From NCBI GenBank assembly GCA_021776825.1, contig JAJFFG010000038.1:1-64000 (forward strand): 64,000 bases of DNA, in the 5' to 3' direction. A program made the translations under genes and the position numbers. How positions within the stretch are numbered: the stretch's first letter is position 1; each line of letters starts with the position of its first letter. The notes below the pieces were generated by a model. The model saw nothing but the letters and a program-made list of their open reading frames with translations, was not told the DNA's origin and did not search any database. This DNA is from Planctomycetota bacterium (GTDB lineage: Bacteria > Planctomycetota > JAJSAM01 > JAJVHW01). Shown here one piece after another: positions 44,609 through 54,084 of the stretch.

Positions 44609-46435
44609 ATGAAGCCCCCGATCCGCAACATCGCCATCGTCGCGCACGTCGACCATGGCAAGACGACGCTCGTGGACGGCCTTCTCGCCCAGGCCGGAGC
44701 GTTCCGCGAGGGCGCCGTCGTTGCCGAGCGGGTCATGGACTCGAACGACCAGGAGCGTGAGCGCGGGATCACGATCCTGTCGAAGAACACGTCGGTCGAG
44801 TGGCACGGCACGCGGATCAACATCATCGACACGCCTGGCCACGCCGACTTTGGCAGCGAGGTCGAGCGCGTGCTGAAGATGGTGGACGCGGTTCTGCTGG
44901 TGGTCGATGCCGCCGAGGGGCCGATGCCGCAGACGCGGTACGTCCTGCAGAAGTCGCTGCAGCTCGGGCTCCGCGCGCTGCTCTGCCTGAACAAGGTCGA
45001 TCGCGAGGAGTCGCGCGCCGACACGGTGCTCTCGGAGGTCTTCGACCTCTTCGTCGCGCTCGACGCGACGGACGAGCAGCTCGAGTTCCCGCACATCTAC
45101 GCCTCCGCGCGCGACGGCTGGGCCATCCGTGAGCCGGGCGACGAGCGCAAGGACTTGACGCCGTTGTTCCAGATGCTGGTCGACGAGATCCCCGCTCCGG
45201 ATCGCGACCACGAGGCGCCGCTCCAGCTCCAGGTCGCGACGCTCGACTACTCCGAGTTCGTGGGCCGTATCTGCATCGGTCGCATCGAGCGCGGGACCAT
45301 CCGCCGCGGCGACAACGTCGTCGTGTGCAAGGTCGACGGCGGACGCGAGTCGTTCCGGGTGACGTCGCTCATGCGCTTCGAGGGGCTCGAGCGCGTCGAC
45401 GCCGACGAGGTCGGAGCCGGCGGCATCGTCGCGCTGTCCGGCGCCGGCAGCGCCACGGTCGGCGACACGATCTGCCCGGTCGACGCACCGGACCCGCTCC
45501 CGCCATTGACGATCGACGAGCCGACGCTCTCGATGACGTTCTTCGCGAACAAGAGCCCGTTCGCCGGACGCGAGGGTCGCTTCGTCACCAGCCGCCAGAT
45601 CAAGGAGCGCCTCGACCGCGAGTCGATCGCGAACGTGGGCCTGCGCATCGAGGAGGGCGTCGAGCGCGAGTCGTTCCGTGTGTCCGGTCGCGGCACGCTG
45701 CATCTCTCGGTGCTGATCGAGTCGATGCGCCGTGAGGGCTACGAACTCGGCGTCGGCCGTCCGTCGGTGATCCTGCGCGAGGTCGACGGCGAGACGCACG
45801 AGCCGTTCGAAGAGGTCGCTCTGAACTGCGCCGAGGAGCACTCGGGCACGGTCATCCAAAAGCTCAATCAGCGTGGCTGCGAGCTGACCGAGATGCACAA
45901 AGACCCGGACGGCCAGACGCGCATGCGCTGGGTCGCGCCGAGCCGCGGGCTCATCGGGTATCGCTCCGAGTTCGTCACGGACACGCGCGGCACCGGCACT
46001 CTGGTTCACGTCTTCAGCCACTACGGCCCCACGAAGTCGAAGCCCCGGTCCCGGAAGAACGGCGTGCTGATCTCGCAGGACGAGGGCGTGACCTCGGGCT
46101 TCTCGATCTGGAACCTCCAGGAGCGCGGCCAGATGTTCGTCGGTCCCGGCGAGCCGACGTACGCCGGGCAGCTCGTCGGGCTGCACTCGCGCGACAACGA
46201 CCTCGTGGTGAACCCGCACAAGGGCAAGAAGCTGACGAACGTCCGGGCCGCCGGCTCGGACGACAACATCACGCTCGTCCCGCCGCGCATCTTCTCGCTG
46301 GAAGAGGCGCTCGAGTTCATCGCCAACGACGAGCTCGTCGAGGTCACGCCGACGAGCGTCCGGGTGCGGAAGCTGCACCTCGATCACAACGTCCGCAAGC
46401 GCCAGGACCGCGACGCGAAGAAGGCCCGCGCGTAG
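44609..46435 (+). CDS. typA: Ribosome-associated GTPase TypA/BipA
   Basis: 608 residues (E. coli 607). GTPase motifs AHVDHGKTTLVD, RGITILSKNTSV, DTPGHADFG and NKVDREESR, then EF-G-like domains with MTFFANKSPFAGREGRFVTS and LRIEEGVERESFRVSGRG. The BipA C-terminal domain is VRAAGSDDNITLVPPRIFSLE with LHLDHNVRKRQ. Works in 50S-subunit assembly and stress growth. Its TAG stop lies in the 5' arm of a strong hairpin. Confidence 0.97.
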   Translation: MKPPIRNIAIVAHVDHGKTTLVDGLLAQAGAFREGAVVAERVMDSNDQERERGITILSKNTSVEWHGTRINIIDTPGHADFGSEVERVLKMVDAVLLVVDAAEGPMPQTRYVLQKSLQLGLRALLCLNKVDREESRADTVLSEVFDLFVALDATDEQLEFPHIYASARDGWAIREPGDERKDLTPLFQMLVDEIPAPDRDHEAPLQLQVATLDYSEFVGRICIGRIERGTIRRGDNVVVCKVDGGRESFRVTSLMRFEGLERVDADEVGAGGIVALSGAGSATVGDTICPVDAPDPLPPLTIDEPTLSMTFFANKSPFAGREGRFVTSRQIKERLDRESIANVGLRIEEGVERESFRVSGRGTLHLSVLIESMRREGYELGVGRPSVILREVDGETHEPFEEVALNCAEEHSGTVIQKLNQRGCELTEMHKDPDGQTRMRWVAPSRGLIGYRSEFVTDTRGTGTLVHVFSHYGPTKSKPRSRKNGVLISQDEGVTSGFSIWNLQERGQMFVGPGEPTYAGQLVGLHSRDNDLVVNPHKGKKLTNVRAAGSDDNITLVPPRIFSLEEALEFIANDELVEVTPTSVRVRKLHLDHNVRKRQDRDAKKARA

Positions 46436-46468
46436 GGGCGGCCTTCTCGTAGGAGAGGAGCCCCTACG
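46431..46468 (+). terminator. Hairpin at the typA stop
   Basis: CGTAGGGGC (46431-46439, containing the TAG stop) pairs with GCCCCTACG (46460-46468), a 9-bp stem with a 20-nt loop. There is no T run. The GTAGGGGC sequence also links it to the hairpin-repeat family of the window. Confidence 0.6.
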
Positions 46469-46537
46469 GGGGTATCGCAGCGCGCCGGGAGCTGAGCCGG
46501 ACATGCGAACGGGATGCGTCCGCCTGGTCGAAGGTGC

Positions 46538-46570
46538 CGTAGGGGCGGACCCCCCGGTCCACCCCGCCCG
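46538..46570. repeat. Degenerate copy of the GTAGGGGCGGA hairpin repeat
   Basis: CCGTAGGGGCGGACCCCCCG followed by GTCCACCCCGCCC; stem GGACC/GGTCC. Inverse orientation to the copies at 18051 and 36903. The gap 46436-46664 has no gene besides this repeat and the typA terminator. Confidence 0.65.
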
Positions 46571-46664
46571 CTGGCTGCGCCCGGACGACCCGGGTGGACG
46601 GCGCTCGGCGTACGACGAGTGTGGCGCGGACGGCAATCGGCGGCACGCGACGCTGCCCCCTACC

Positions 46665-48170
46665 ATGACGCGCATGCGAACCCTCGCGTGCGCGATCCCA
46701 GTTCTCTTGGTTCTCGCCGCGTGCAGCGGCGAGGAGTCGCCTCGGAGAAACTCTGCCGCCGCGTCCGCGGACAGCGGCGTCATCGTGCGACTTGACGGAC
46801 CGCGGCAGGCCGTCCTCGGAACCAAGGTTTGGTTCCAGACCGACGAGAACGTGATCCTCGCCACCGGGCGGTCCGACGCGCACGGCACGGCGATGCTCGA
46901 CGTGCCGGCGGGCTCGACCGGGCGCATCTGGGTTGCGCCGCCGATCCTCAAGCACGGAGTTTCTGAGGTCATCACCGTCACAGACGGTGGGCCGCGCGAG
47001 GTGCACATAGCGTTCGCTGCGCACGCGCTCTCGGGAACCGTCGTGCAAGACGACGGTTCCCCGCCGCCGAGTGGCCTGCCGGTGTTGGTCGAGTGGGACA
47101 TCCGAGTGCCGACCGAGGCGGGGACCGACGCTGGCCTCCGACTGGTGCGCGTCGAGACGGACTCGTCGGGCGCGTTCGTCGCCCAGGGCATTCCGGCCGG
47201 ACCGGTTCGAGTCCGGGTCCGCGCGCGCGACCAATCGAACCCGATCGGCGCGGCGACCATCGATGCCAGCGGCGGCGCGTGCGACATCGTCGTGCCGCTG
47301 GAGCGCGTGACGATGATGGTCCCGACGGTGATCGGCCTGAACGGCGGCAAGCTGGAGATCGACGAGGTTCTCTTCGCCAGGGAGCGTCCCGACGGGACAT
47401 GGGCGCGCATCGATTCCGCGGAGCAGCGCGAGCACGATGCGAGCGGGGTCGTCTCGTCGTGGCCACCATTCGGAACGGTCGCCGTCCGCGGTCCGCTCCC
47501 GCTGCGCGTCTGCGCGTTCGCGGAGGGTCACGCCGGCGGCGAGACGGTCCAGCTCCAACCCGACGAGCGCGGGCGAGTCGAAGCGACGTTCACCCTGCGG
47601 CCGTCCTCGCGTCGCACGGGCGTCGTGCTCACGCCGCGGGTTACCGTCGGCGAGTCCCCGACGGCACTGCGCGTGTCGTGGACCGCCGGCAGCACCGGGC
47701 GCACTCACCAGGGGATGCACGAGCTGAAGCGTGGCCAAGTGCTGCTCCTGATCGGACCGGGGCCACGACGACTCCGGCTGGGCCGCTTCCACCGCGGCGA
47801 CGAGTCTGACCAGGACTGGTTCCACAACGCCGCCGAGTGGAACCCGGACTGGTTCCCCGAGGAGCACGAGGTCTTCATCCCGCCGGGCGAATTGGTCGAG
47901 TGGCCGGTCTCTCTGCGCCCCGCCGGCGGAATCGTGATCGCGACGCCGGTGGAGATCCATGCACAACGCGGCGGGACGACGGACGAGGCGCGCTTCCACT
48001 CCGTGGTGACCGCGGGCCGTCCGGAGCAGGAGGCACGGCCGATCAGCCCGGGAGCTTGGACGGTCGAGATGACGATCGACGGCGTGTTGCGGCGCGGCAC
48101 CGTGGACGTCACCCAGGGCGTCAGCACGCGTGTCGATCCGCGTGACCTGCCGGCCGTCGAAGCCGAGTGA
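46665..48170 (+). CDS. Lipoprotein with beta-sandwich modules
   Basis: 501 residues from ATG at 46665 (46674 also possible; the longer frame to 46503 crosses a repeat). Lipobox LAAC (Cys20). Modules resemble the carboxypeptidase-regulatory type: ATGRSDAHGTAMLDVPAGS, HALSGTVVQDDGSPPPSGLP and VRVETDSSGAFVAQGIPAG. It therefore shares a theme with the two large proteins at 8434 and 11091, but is shorter and lipid-anchored. Probable envelope protein; no enzyme motif. Its stop overlaps the next gene by GTGA. Confidence 0.8.
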   Translation: MTRMRTLACAIPVLLVLAACSGEESPRRNSAAASADSGVIVRLDGPRQAVLGTKVWFQTDENVILATGRSDAHGTAMLDVPAGSTGRIWVAPPILKHGVSEVITVTDGGPREVHIAFAAHALSGTVVQDDGSPPPSGLPVLVEWDIRVPTEAGTDAGLRLVRVETDSSGAFVAQGIPAGPVRVRVRARDQSNPIGAATIDASGGACDIVVPLERVTMMVPTVIGLNGGKLEIDEVLFARERPDGTWARIDSAEQREHDASGVVSSWPPFGTVAVRGPLPLRVCAFAEGHAGGETVQLQPDERGRVEATFTLRPSSRRTGVVLTPRVTVGESPTALRVSWTAGSTGRTHQGMHELKRGQVLLLIGPGPRRLRLGRFHRGDESDQDWFHNAAEWNPDWFPEEHEVFIPPGELVEWPVSLRPAGGIVIATPVEIHAQRGGTTDEARFHSVVTAGRPEQEARPISPGAWTVEMTIDGVLRRGTVDVTQGVSTRVDPRDLPAVEAE

Positions 48171-49321
48171 CGCGCCGCCGCATCCTCTATCTCGAGCCCT
48201 TCGAGGCGGGCTCGCACGCCGCGTTCACGCGCACGTTGACGCACGGGATCGACGCCGAGTGGACGACGCTCACGCTGCCGGGCCGGCACTGGAAGTGGCG
48301 CATGCGCGGCGCCGCGTCGTGGTTCGCTTCGGAGCACGCCGATCTGCTCGCTCAGCCGTGGGACCTGGTGTGGGCGAGCTCGTACCTGAATCTCACCGAG
48401 CTGATTGGGCTGGCCCCATCGTTGGCGTCGGTCCCGCGGGTCCTCTACTTCCACGAGAACCAGTTTGCGTACCCGGAGCGCGACGGCCCGTTCGACGCCG
48501 AGTTCGGGTTCGCGCAGATGGTCTCCGCGAAGTCGGCGACTCGCCTCGTGTTCAACAGCGAGTGGAACCGGTCGAGCTTCTTCGATGGCGCGACGGCACT
48601 GCTCTCGCGTCTGCCCGATGCGGTCCCCTCCGGATGGGTTGCGTCGCTGCGCGTCAAGAGTGACGTGCTGCCTCTCCCACTCGACCTGCCGGACCTCTCG
48701 GCCGAGGCGTTCATCGATCCGCGCGACGACGCTGCGCGTGCGCTCGGTCCCGTGATCCTGTGGAACCACCGCTGGGAGCACGACAAGCGGCCGGAAGCGT
48801 TCTTCGCGGTCCTGGCGCGGCTCGCCGCCGACGACGTGCCGTTCCGACTGATCGTCTGCGGCAAACGATTCCGCGACGCGACGGCAGTGTTCGAGACGAG
48901 TCGGGAAGCGCTCGGAGCACGGGTGCTGCACTGGGGCACGGCGACGACGCGCGAGGCGTACGTCGAGCTGCTGACGCAGTCACACGTCGCCGTCTCGACC
49001 GCCGCACACGAGTTCTTCGGCGTGTCGCTCGTCGAGGCGGCGTGGTGCGGCGCACGACCGCTCGCGCCGCGACGGCTGGCCTATCCCGAGGTGGTGCCGG
49101 ACGAGTCCCTCTACGACGACGACGCCGCGCTGGAGAACGCCCTGCGGAACCTCTGCGCGGCTTGGACCCGCGGCGAGATCGACCTCCGCCAGGACCGTCG
49201 CGACGCGTTCAACCGCTTCCGCATCGAGCACATGCTGCCTCGCTACGCGGCGTTGATCGATGCCGTCACGGCGGAGCCGCTGACCGGAAGAACACTGGCC
49301 GGAAGAACACTCGCCCCGTGA
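48167..49321 (+). CDS. GTDC1-like glycosyltransferase (tRNA-queuosine mannosyltransferase family)
   Basis: 384 residues from GTG 48167, overlapping the lipoprotein stop. The N-terminal DUF3524-type domain has ILYLEPFEAGSHAAF, LPGRHWKWRMRGAA, DLVWASSYLNLTEL, YFHENQFAYP and RLVFNSEWNRSSFF. The GT4-like half has VILWNHRWEHDKRPEAFF, FRLIVCGKRF and STAAHEFFGVSLVEAAWCG. These are the signature blocks of the animal GTDC1/QTMAN family, which mannosylates queuosine in tRNA-Asp; the role in bacteria is inferred from homology. An 18-bp direct repeat duplicates TGRTLA at the C-terminus. Confidence 0.88.
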   Translation: MTRRRILYLEPFEAGSHAAFTRTLTHGIDAEWTTLTLPGRHWKWRMRGAASWFASEHADLLAQPWDLVWASSYLNLTELIGLAPSLASVPRVLYFHENQFAYPERDGPFDAEFGFAQMVSAKSATRLVFNSEWNRSSFFDGATALLSRLPDAVPSGWVASLRVKSDVLPLPLDLPDLSAEAFIDPRDDAARALGPVILWNHRWEHDKRPEAFFAVLARLAADDVPFRLIVCGKRFRDATAVFETSREALGARVLHWGTATTREAYVELLTQSHVAVSTAAHEFFGVSLVEAAWCGARPLAPRRLAYPEVVPDESLYDDDAALENALRNLCAAWTRGEIDLRQDRRDAFNRFRIEHMLPRYAALIDAVTAEPLTGRTLAGRTLAP

Positions 49322-49373
49322 CCGAGATCCGTTAGACAGCGAACATGTCGCGTATGGGTTCGGATCGACGCTG

Positions 49374-50120
49374 ATGCTGCGCGCCATCGTGGTCTTCTGC
49401 GTGCTGACGAGCCTGAAGCTCGTCGCACGGTGCGTCTACCGCTTCGAGAGCAAGTGGGTCGGCGACGTCCCCGAGACCGGCCGGTGGGACGACGTGCGCA
49501 TCGGCGTGCTGCTGAACCACACCAGTCTGTTCGAGCCGCTGTTCGCGGCGATGCTCCCGAGCAGCCTGATCTGGCGGCTCGCGCGCGGCGGCGCGGTGCC
49601 CATCGCCGACGTCACGATGAAGCGGCCGCTCGCCGGTCTCTTCTTCGGACTCCTGGCTGCGCAGGTCGTGACCATCAGCCGCAAGCGGGACGCGAGCTGG
49701 CAGGCTGTGATCGACGCGATCCGACCAGACTCGATGGTCCTGATCATGCCCGAGGGCCGCATGATGCGCCGTGGCGGGCTCGACAAGAACGGGCACCCGA
49801 TGACGGTGCGCGGCGGCGTCGCCGACCTGATCCGCGCCACCGACGGCGGGCGCATGCTGATCGGCTACAGCGGCGGCCTGCATCACATCCAAGCGCCCGG
49901 CGAGGGCTGGCCGCGCATCTTCCGCAGAATCCGCATGACGTTCGAGACGATCGACGTTGTCGCCTACCGCGACGCCCTCCTCGCGGAGAGCGGCGAGAAG
50001 GGCTTCAAGCGCGCGATCGTCCACGACCTGCAGAGCCGCCGCAACGAGCATGCGCCGTCGACCGAAGAGACGGGCCGCGCGATCCCCGTGGCCGAGCACC
50101 GCGGCCACGCGGCGAGATAG
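49374..50120 (+). CDS. PlsC-like acyltransferase
   Basis: 248 residues. An N-terminal hydrophobic stretch (about 4-20) precedes LLNHTSLFEP, equivalent to the catalytic His-x4-Asp motif but with Glu as the acid. GGAVPIADVTMKRPLAG and LIMPEGRMMRRGG (the PEG motif) follow. It transfers an acyl chain to a lysophospholipid or related acceptor at the membrane. The HxxxxE variant should be checked against active members before assigning function. No close neighbour on the same pathway except the possible envelope genes upstream. Confidence 0.8.
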   Translation: MLRAIVVFCVLTSLKLVARCVYRFESKWVGDVPETGRWDDVRIGVLLNHTSLFEPLFAAMLPSSLIWRLARGGAVPIADVTMKRPLAGLFFGLLAAQVVTISRKRDASWQAVIDAIRPDSMVLIMPEGRMMRRGGLDKNGHPMTVRGGVADLIRATDGGRMLIGYSGGLHHIQAPGEGWPRIFRRIRMTFETIDVVAYRDALLAESGEKGFKRAIVHDLQSRRNEHAPSTEETGRAIPVAEHRGHAAR

Positions 50121-50207
50121 CCCGGGGTTCGCTCCGCAGTCGCGACGACCTCGGCTACGCTCCCGGTCTTCGAAGAGGAACCCCCTCTTCCCAGCGGAGG
50201 ATGAGCC

Positions 50208-50759
50208 ATGTTCGGACGCGGTAAGAAGTCGGATACCCCTGCACCCCCGATCGACATTCCGGGTGACGGTCGCCTGATGGCGCGCTTCGTGACGTCGGCC
50301 GGGCCGCTCGAGGCCGAGCTCCACGAGGCGGACGTGCCGAAGACGATCAGCAACTTCGTGGCGCTGGCGACCGGCACCGTCGAGTGGCGCAATCCGAACG
50401 GCGAGAACACGACCGAGCCGCTGTACTCGGGCATCGTCTTCCACCGCGTCATCCCCGACTTCATGATCCAGTGCGGCTGCCCGCTCGGCACCGGCACCGG
50501 CGGCCCCGGCTGGAATTTCGCGGACGAGTTCGTGTCCCACCTACGCCACGACGTCCCGGGCGTGCTCTCCATGGCCAACGCCGGCCCCGGAACGAACGGC
50601 TCGCAGTTCTTCATCACCGAGATCGCAACGCCCTGGCTCGACGACAAGCACACCGTGTTCGGCAAGATCACGTCCGGCATCGAGCTGGTCCCGCAGATCG
50701 CCCGCGCCGGCAACGCGACGACGCGCCTCGAGCGTATCGAGATCTACCGCGCCGGCTGA
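50208..50759 (+). CDS. Cyclophilin-type peptidyl-prolyl cis-trans isomerase
   Basis: 183 residues, no signal peptide, so probably cytoplasmic. FVTSAGPLEAELHEADVPKT, GIVFHRVIPDFMIQCGCPLG, MANAGPGTNGSQFFITE, WLDDKHTVFGKI: the catalytic Arg in FHRV and the Gln/Phe of SQFFI are present. The start has GGAGGATGAGCC directly upstream. The stop is followed at once by inverted-repeat element D. Confidence 0.94.
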   Translation: MFGRGKKSDTPAPPIDIPGDGRLMARFVTSAGPLEAELHEADVPKTISNFVALATGTVEWRNPNGENTTEPLYSGIVFHRVIPDFMIQCGCPLGTGTGGPGWNFADEFVSHLRHDVPGVLSMANAGPGTNGSQFFITEIATPWLDDKHTVFGKITSGIELVPQIARAGNATTRLERIEIYRAG

Positions 50760-51022
50760 GCGCGCATCGTTCACGAGGACGCCACGCCTGACGTCCCCGA
50801 GCACGCGAGCTCCAGCCCCGGAGCCGCTTCCAGCCTCATCCGGACAGGCGCATCTAGAGGGTGCATGCGCGTCTCCGGAACGAGGTCTCACGCCAGAGAC
50901 TTCCCGCGCCGGGAGCCGCCAGGACACCGTGCGACGCGCGTTCGTGACGCGTACCGGCGTGAACCTCTTGCCAATCCTCGATCTCGCCGCGTTCACGTGG
51001 CGCACTGAACGATCCGGGCTAG
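50757..51022. repeat. Terminal-inverted-repeat element, copy D (about 265 bp)
   Basis: The left end GCGCATCGTTCACGAGGACG directly follows the cyclophilin TGA. The right end read inward is CTAGCCCGGATCGTTCAGTG. Internal sequence matches copy C, including CACGCCTGACG, CATCTAGAGGGTGCATGCGC-like and AGCCGCCAGGACACCGTGCG. No gene in the gap 50760-51138. Confidence 0.85.
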
Positions 51023-51138
51023 GCGGCTGACCGGACGGACTCGACGCGCCGGACCCTCGACTCCCACCCACCTCCCCCTCCTCCGGGAAGGACGCACGGG
51101 AGGGGCGATGGTTACAGGGCGGTGTGAGAAATCTCCAT

Positions 51139-52284
51139 TCACCGCGGCGGTGCGCGCTCGCCGCGCGGCAGGTTGCGATAGACGTACCCGCCACGCAGGT
51201 CCCCGCCCTCGATCCGCTTCCACTTCTTGCTCCGCTCTCGCCGCACGTCAACCGTGAACCGCCCACGCACCGACGCACTCCCCGCGTCCTGCACCTGCAT
51301 GTGGAGATGCGGCGCAGTCGACATCCCGGAGTTGCCGACGACGCCCAGGATCTGACCGGGCTTCACGCGCTCACCGCGCTCGACCGCCACCGAGCCCTTG
51401 CGAAAGTGCGCGTAGATCACACGCAGTCCGCCGTAGTCGACCTCGACCAGGTTGGCACTCCCCCGCGCATTCACCGTCCCGACAGGGTTGTCGGGTGTTC
51501 CGTCGTGGGTCGCGACGACCACGCCCTCCGCCTGGGCGACCACCGGCTGTCCCCACGAGTGGAAGTCGGCATTGCGGGCGCCGGTACCGCGCGATGACCG
51601 TCCGCCGCGGAGCATCACGAGATCCGCAGCGAAGGTCGACCAGTGCTGCGCGCGGTGGTGCGGCGCCGGCGTGACGAACCACTCACCCTCGACCGGCAGA
51701 TCGAGTGCGTACGCAGGACGGATCGTCGCGGCATGCTTCTTCCACAAGGCGTTGAAGCGTCCGTATGCCGCCGACTTCGCGTCGCCGCCGAGCATCTGGC
51801 GGATGTCGAACAACGCGTGGTCGACGAGCTTCTGCCGCACAGACCAGCGAACGAGCCCCATGACGTTGCCCTCGCCGAGCAGTTCCGCTCGCTTCTCGAG
51901 GTACTCGTCGTGTCGTTCGTGTCGTGGCAGGACGCGCCAGACGGCCACCCGGCGACCGGCGGGGACAAGCGGTTCGCCGGCCGCCACGTCGTACGGCCGC
52001 GCGCCGCGCTCGACCAGCCAGTCGGGTAGGTCGTCGCTCGCGTCCAGGAACGAGGGGTACGGCACAACCAGCACGTCCGCCCGAGCCTCGTCGCCGCGGG
52101 GATCGGCCGCCACGCGCTCGTCGTACGTCGTCTCCCAGATTGGCCGCCAGGCGTTCTCGAGGGCCACCGAGTCGGGGGGCGGCGTCGGGGCGACGGGCGC
52201 CGCCGGGTCGTCTTCCGCGGCAGCCGCGAGCGCGCTCGCCACGAGCACACCGGCGAGAAGGCCGTAGCGAAGACGCGTGTCCAT
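51139..52284 (-). CDS. M23-like (LytM) peptidoglycan-hydrolase-fold protein, secreted
   Basis: 381 residues from ATG at 52284; signal peptide ending VASALAAAAED. The N-terminal 200 residues are not recognised. C-terminal LytM fold: NADFHSWGQPVVAQAEGVVV, VEVDYGGLRVIYAHFRKG, GERVKPGQILGVVGNSGMS and APHLHMQVQDAG. The HLH motif is intact, but the first motif is FHSWGQP rather than HxGxD. Zinc binding may be altered and catalysis is uncertain. Confidence 0.87.
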   Translation of the reverse strand: MDTRLRYGLLAGVLVASALAAAAEDDPAAPVAPTPPPDSVALENAWRPIWETTYDERVAADPRGDEARADVLVVPYPSFLDASDDLPDWLVERGARPYDVAAGEPLVPAGRRVAVWRVLPRHERHDEYLEKRAELLGEGNVMGLVRWSVRQKLVDHALFDIRQMLGGDAKSAAYGRFNALWKKHAATIRPAYALDLPVEGEWFVTPAPHHRAQHWSTFAADLVMLRGGRSSRGTGARNADFHSWGQPVVAQAEGVVVATHDGTPDNPVGTVNARGSANLVEVDYGGLRVIYAHFRKGSVAVERGERVKPGQILGVVGNSGMSTAPHLHMQVQDAGSASVRGRFTVDVRRERSKKWKRIEGGDLRGGYVYRNLPRGERAPPR

Positions 52285-52348
52285 CCCGATCGAGTGTGCG
52301 GGCGCCGTTCGGGGCGTCAACCGCGCTGCGTCGAGGGGGACGTCGGGA

Positions 52349-52654
52349 TCAGGTCTGCGAACGGCTGTGACCAAACCACCGCTTGACGCCCTTCAGGAGG
52401 GCGAAGATCAGCACGGCGAAGAGCAGCTTCAGCACGCGAGCCATGGTGCGCTGGTCCAGCCCGAGCTCGTCCGTGAACAGCATCACGACCGCGATGCCGA
52501 CGATGGCCGCGAAGGCGACCACGGCGAGGAGCGTCCCGTAGATGTCGCGCGGAGGCGTCGGAACGCTGGGGCCGTCGTCGAACTCCGACCGGCCGAACTC
52601 CATTGGCGAGTCGCTCGCGAACTCGTCGACGGGAGAGCCATATGGGGAAGACAT
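52349..52654 (-). CDS. Small membrane protein of unknown function
   Basis: 101 residues from ATG at 52654. The N-terminus is acidic and polar (SPVDEFASDSPMEFGRSEFD). Two membrane helices follow (about 40-60, TLLAVVAFAAIVGIAVVMLF; about 73-90, VLKLLFAVLIFALLKG), then a basic end. Sits between the DUF368 and M23 genes on the same strand. Confidence 0.65.
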   Translation of the reverse strand: MSSPYGSPVDEFASDSPMEFGRSEFDDGPSVPTPPRDIYGTLLAVVAFAAIVGIAVVMLFTDELGLDQRTMARVLKLLFAVLIFALLKGVKRWFGHSRSQT

Positions 52655-52752
52655 CGCGCACCACACTCGCAGTCCGCACGCCGGGACGCCAACTCGGGTC
52701 GGGGCCCAGCGCACGCTACGACGACGCCAGCGTTACGACGACGACCGTGCTA

Positions 52753-53802
52753 CTACGACGACAGGGCGGCCTGGGCTCGCTTGCGCGCCGTACGGCCGAC
52801 GAGCGTGATCAACGCGCCACCGGCAACAGCCGCGATCAGCGGCTCCCACCACGTCCCCGACGGAGCCTCCGGCGACATCGGTCCGAGCCACGGGATCATC
52901 TTCGGCAGGAAGTGCGCCTTCCACGGCCAGAGCGCCGCGAGGCTGCCCGCCATCAGGCCGGACAGGAACGCCATCGTCCGATCGTGCCAGCGGGCCAACA
53001 CCCAGCGCAGGAACGGGACGAACGTCGCGACGCCGAGCCCCATGCCGAGCGCGAACCACGCGAGGATGCCAATCTCGCGATCGTGTACGGCGCCGGAGAC
53101 CGGCTGATACATGCCCAGCACGAGCAGCGCGAGACTGCCACTCACGCCGGGCAGCAGCATCACCGAGATGGCGACCGCCCCCGCCCCGACGAGCGCTGGC
53201 GCCGTCAGCGACCCCGCGGCCGGGGGTCCGAGACCGAGTCCCGCCGCCAGGCCGGCGCCGATCAGCACCAGCACGTAGTCCATGCGGCTCGACGACTTCC
53301 GCGTTCGCCACGGCTCGCCGACGCTCATCAGCACGAGCCCGAAGAAGAAGGCGAAGACGATCGGCGCCGTGTCCGGCCGGACGATCCAGCCATCCGGCGG
53401 GGTCGCGAGCAGTCGCTCGGCGTACGCACGGCCCTGCTCGCCGACCGCCTGCTTCGGGATCTCACCGACCAGCGCCTTGGTGGCCAGCCAGAGCGCCGAG
53501 ATGACGCCACCACCGAGCGGCACCAGGAACACGAGCGCCCGGCGTAGGCCGCGCCATGTCGCGGCGTCGGCCGGGTGACGGAGTACCGCGACGACGTCGG
53601 CGAGCGAACCGATCAGTCGATCGTAGATGCCGAGGATCAGGGCGATCGTGCCGCCAGACACGCCGGGAACGGCGTCGGCCGTACCCATCGCCAGCCCGCA
53701 GATGACCGTCCGCCACGCACGTTCCGGCGAGCGCCCGGCGGCCGCCACGAGGTCCTCACGAACCTGGTCTCGCGCATCCTCGCGCGTTTCGTCCCCAGCC
53801 AT
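52753..53802 (-). CDS. DUF368 (PopT-type) polyprenyl-phosphate transporter
   Basis: 349 residues from ATG at 53802; the open frame beyond it covers intergenic sequence and is rejected. Signature GLAMGTADAVPGVSGGTIAL repeats in the second half as SVMLLPGVSGSLALLVLG, reflecting inverted-repeat topology. Many hydrophobic helices. DUF368 proteins have been identified as recyclers of undecaprenyl phosphate across the membrane, which would make this part of cell-wall glycan export. Confidence 0.88.
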   Translation of the reverse strand: MAGDETREDARDQVREDLVAAAGRSPERAWRTVICGLAMGTADAVPGVSGGTIALILGIYDRLIGSLADVVAVLRHPADAATWRGLRRALVFLVPLGGGVISALWLATKALVGEIPKQAVGEQGRAYAERLLATPPDGWIVRPDTAPIVFAFFFGLVLMSVGEPWRTRKSSSRMDYVLVLIGAGLAAGLGLGPPAAGSLTAPALVGAGAVAISVMLLPGVSGSLALLVLGMYQPVSGAVHDREIGILAWFALGMGLGVATFVPFLRWVLARWHDRTMAFLSGLMAGSLAALWPWKAHFLPKMIPWLGPMSPEAPSGTWWEPLIAAVAGGALITLVGRTARKRAQAALSS

Positions 53803-54012
53803 CCTGGCATCGTAGGCGGCGGCGTAGCGGCCCAAAGAAGCGACGGAGTGTCCGGCTGCGAGCCCCCACGCGCCGGACGGCCTCCCCCGATCAGCCTGCG
53901 GCGGAGCAGCTGGGCGCGGCTCCGGCGTCGTGGATTGCCGGCCGCCGGTGAGACGAGCCGGGAGGGCACTCCGCACCGCCGAATCACGGCCATTCGGAGC
54001 CTGAGGCCACTT

Positions 54013-54032
54013 AAGTTGAACGAGTTCAACTT
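54013..54032. promoter_or_regulatory. Operator 1 of the TetR-controlled operon
   Basis: Perfect 20-bp palindrome AAGTTGAAC-GA-GTTCAACTT. It matches the TTGAAC-NN-GTTCAA type of TetR-family operator. The TetR gene lies in the operon that starts 73 nt downstream. Confidence 0.75.
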
Positions 54033-54070
54033 TTAGGGTTGCGCCCGCCCGCCCCCGCGGTACCCTCTGT

Positions 54071-54084
54071 TTGAACACGTTCAA
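54071..54084. promoter_or_regulatory. Operator 2 of the TetR-controlled operon
   Basis: TTGAAC-AC-GTTCAA, with two more bases of partial symmetry on each side (GTTTGAAC against AGTTGAAC). It lies 20 nt before the ATG at 54105, where a bound repressor would block transcription start or clearance. Confidence 0.75.

Noticed and set aside
44336..47410. 1024-residue ORF opposite typA
   Set aside because: High-GC antisense shadow of typA; composition Arg/Asp/Val-rich without any domain.
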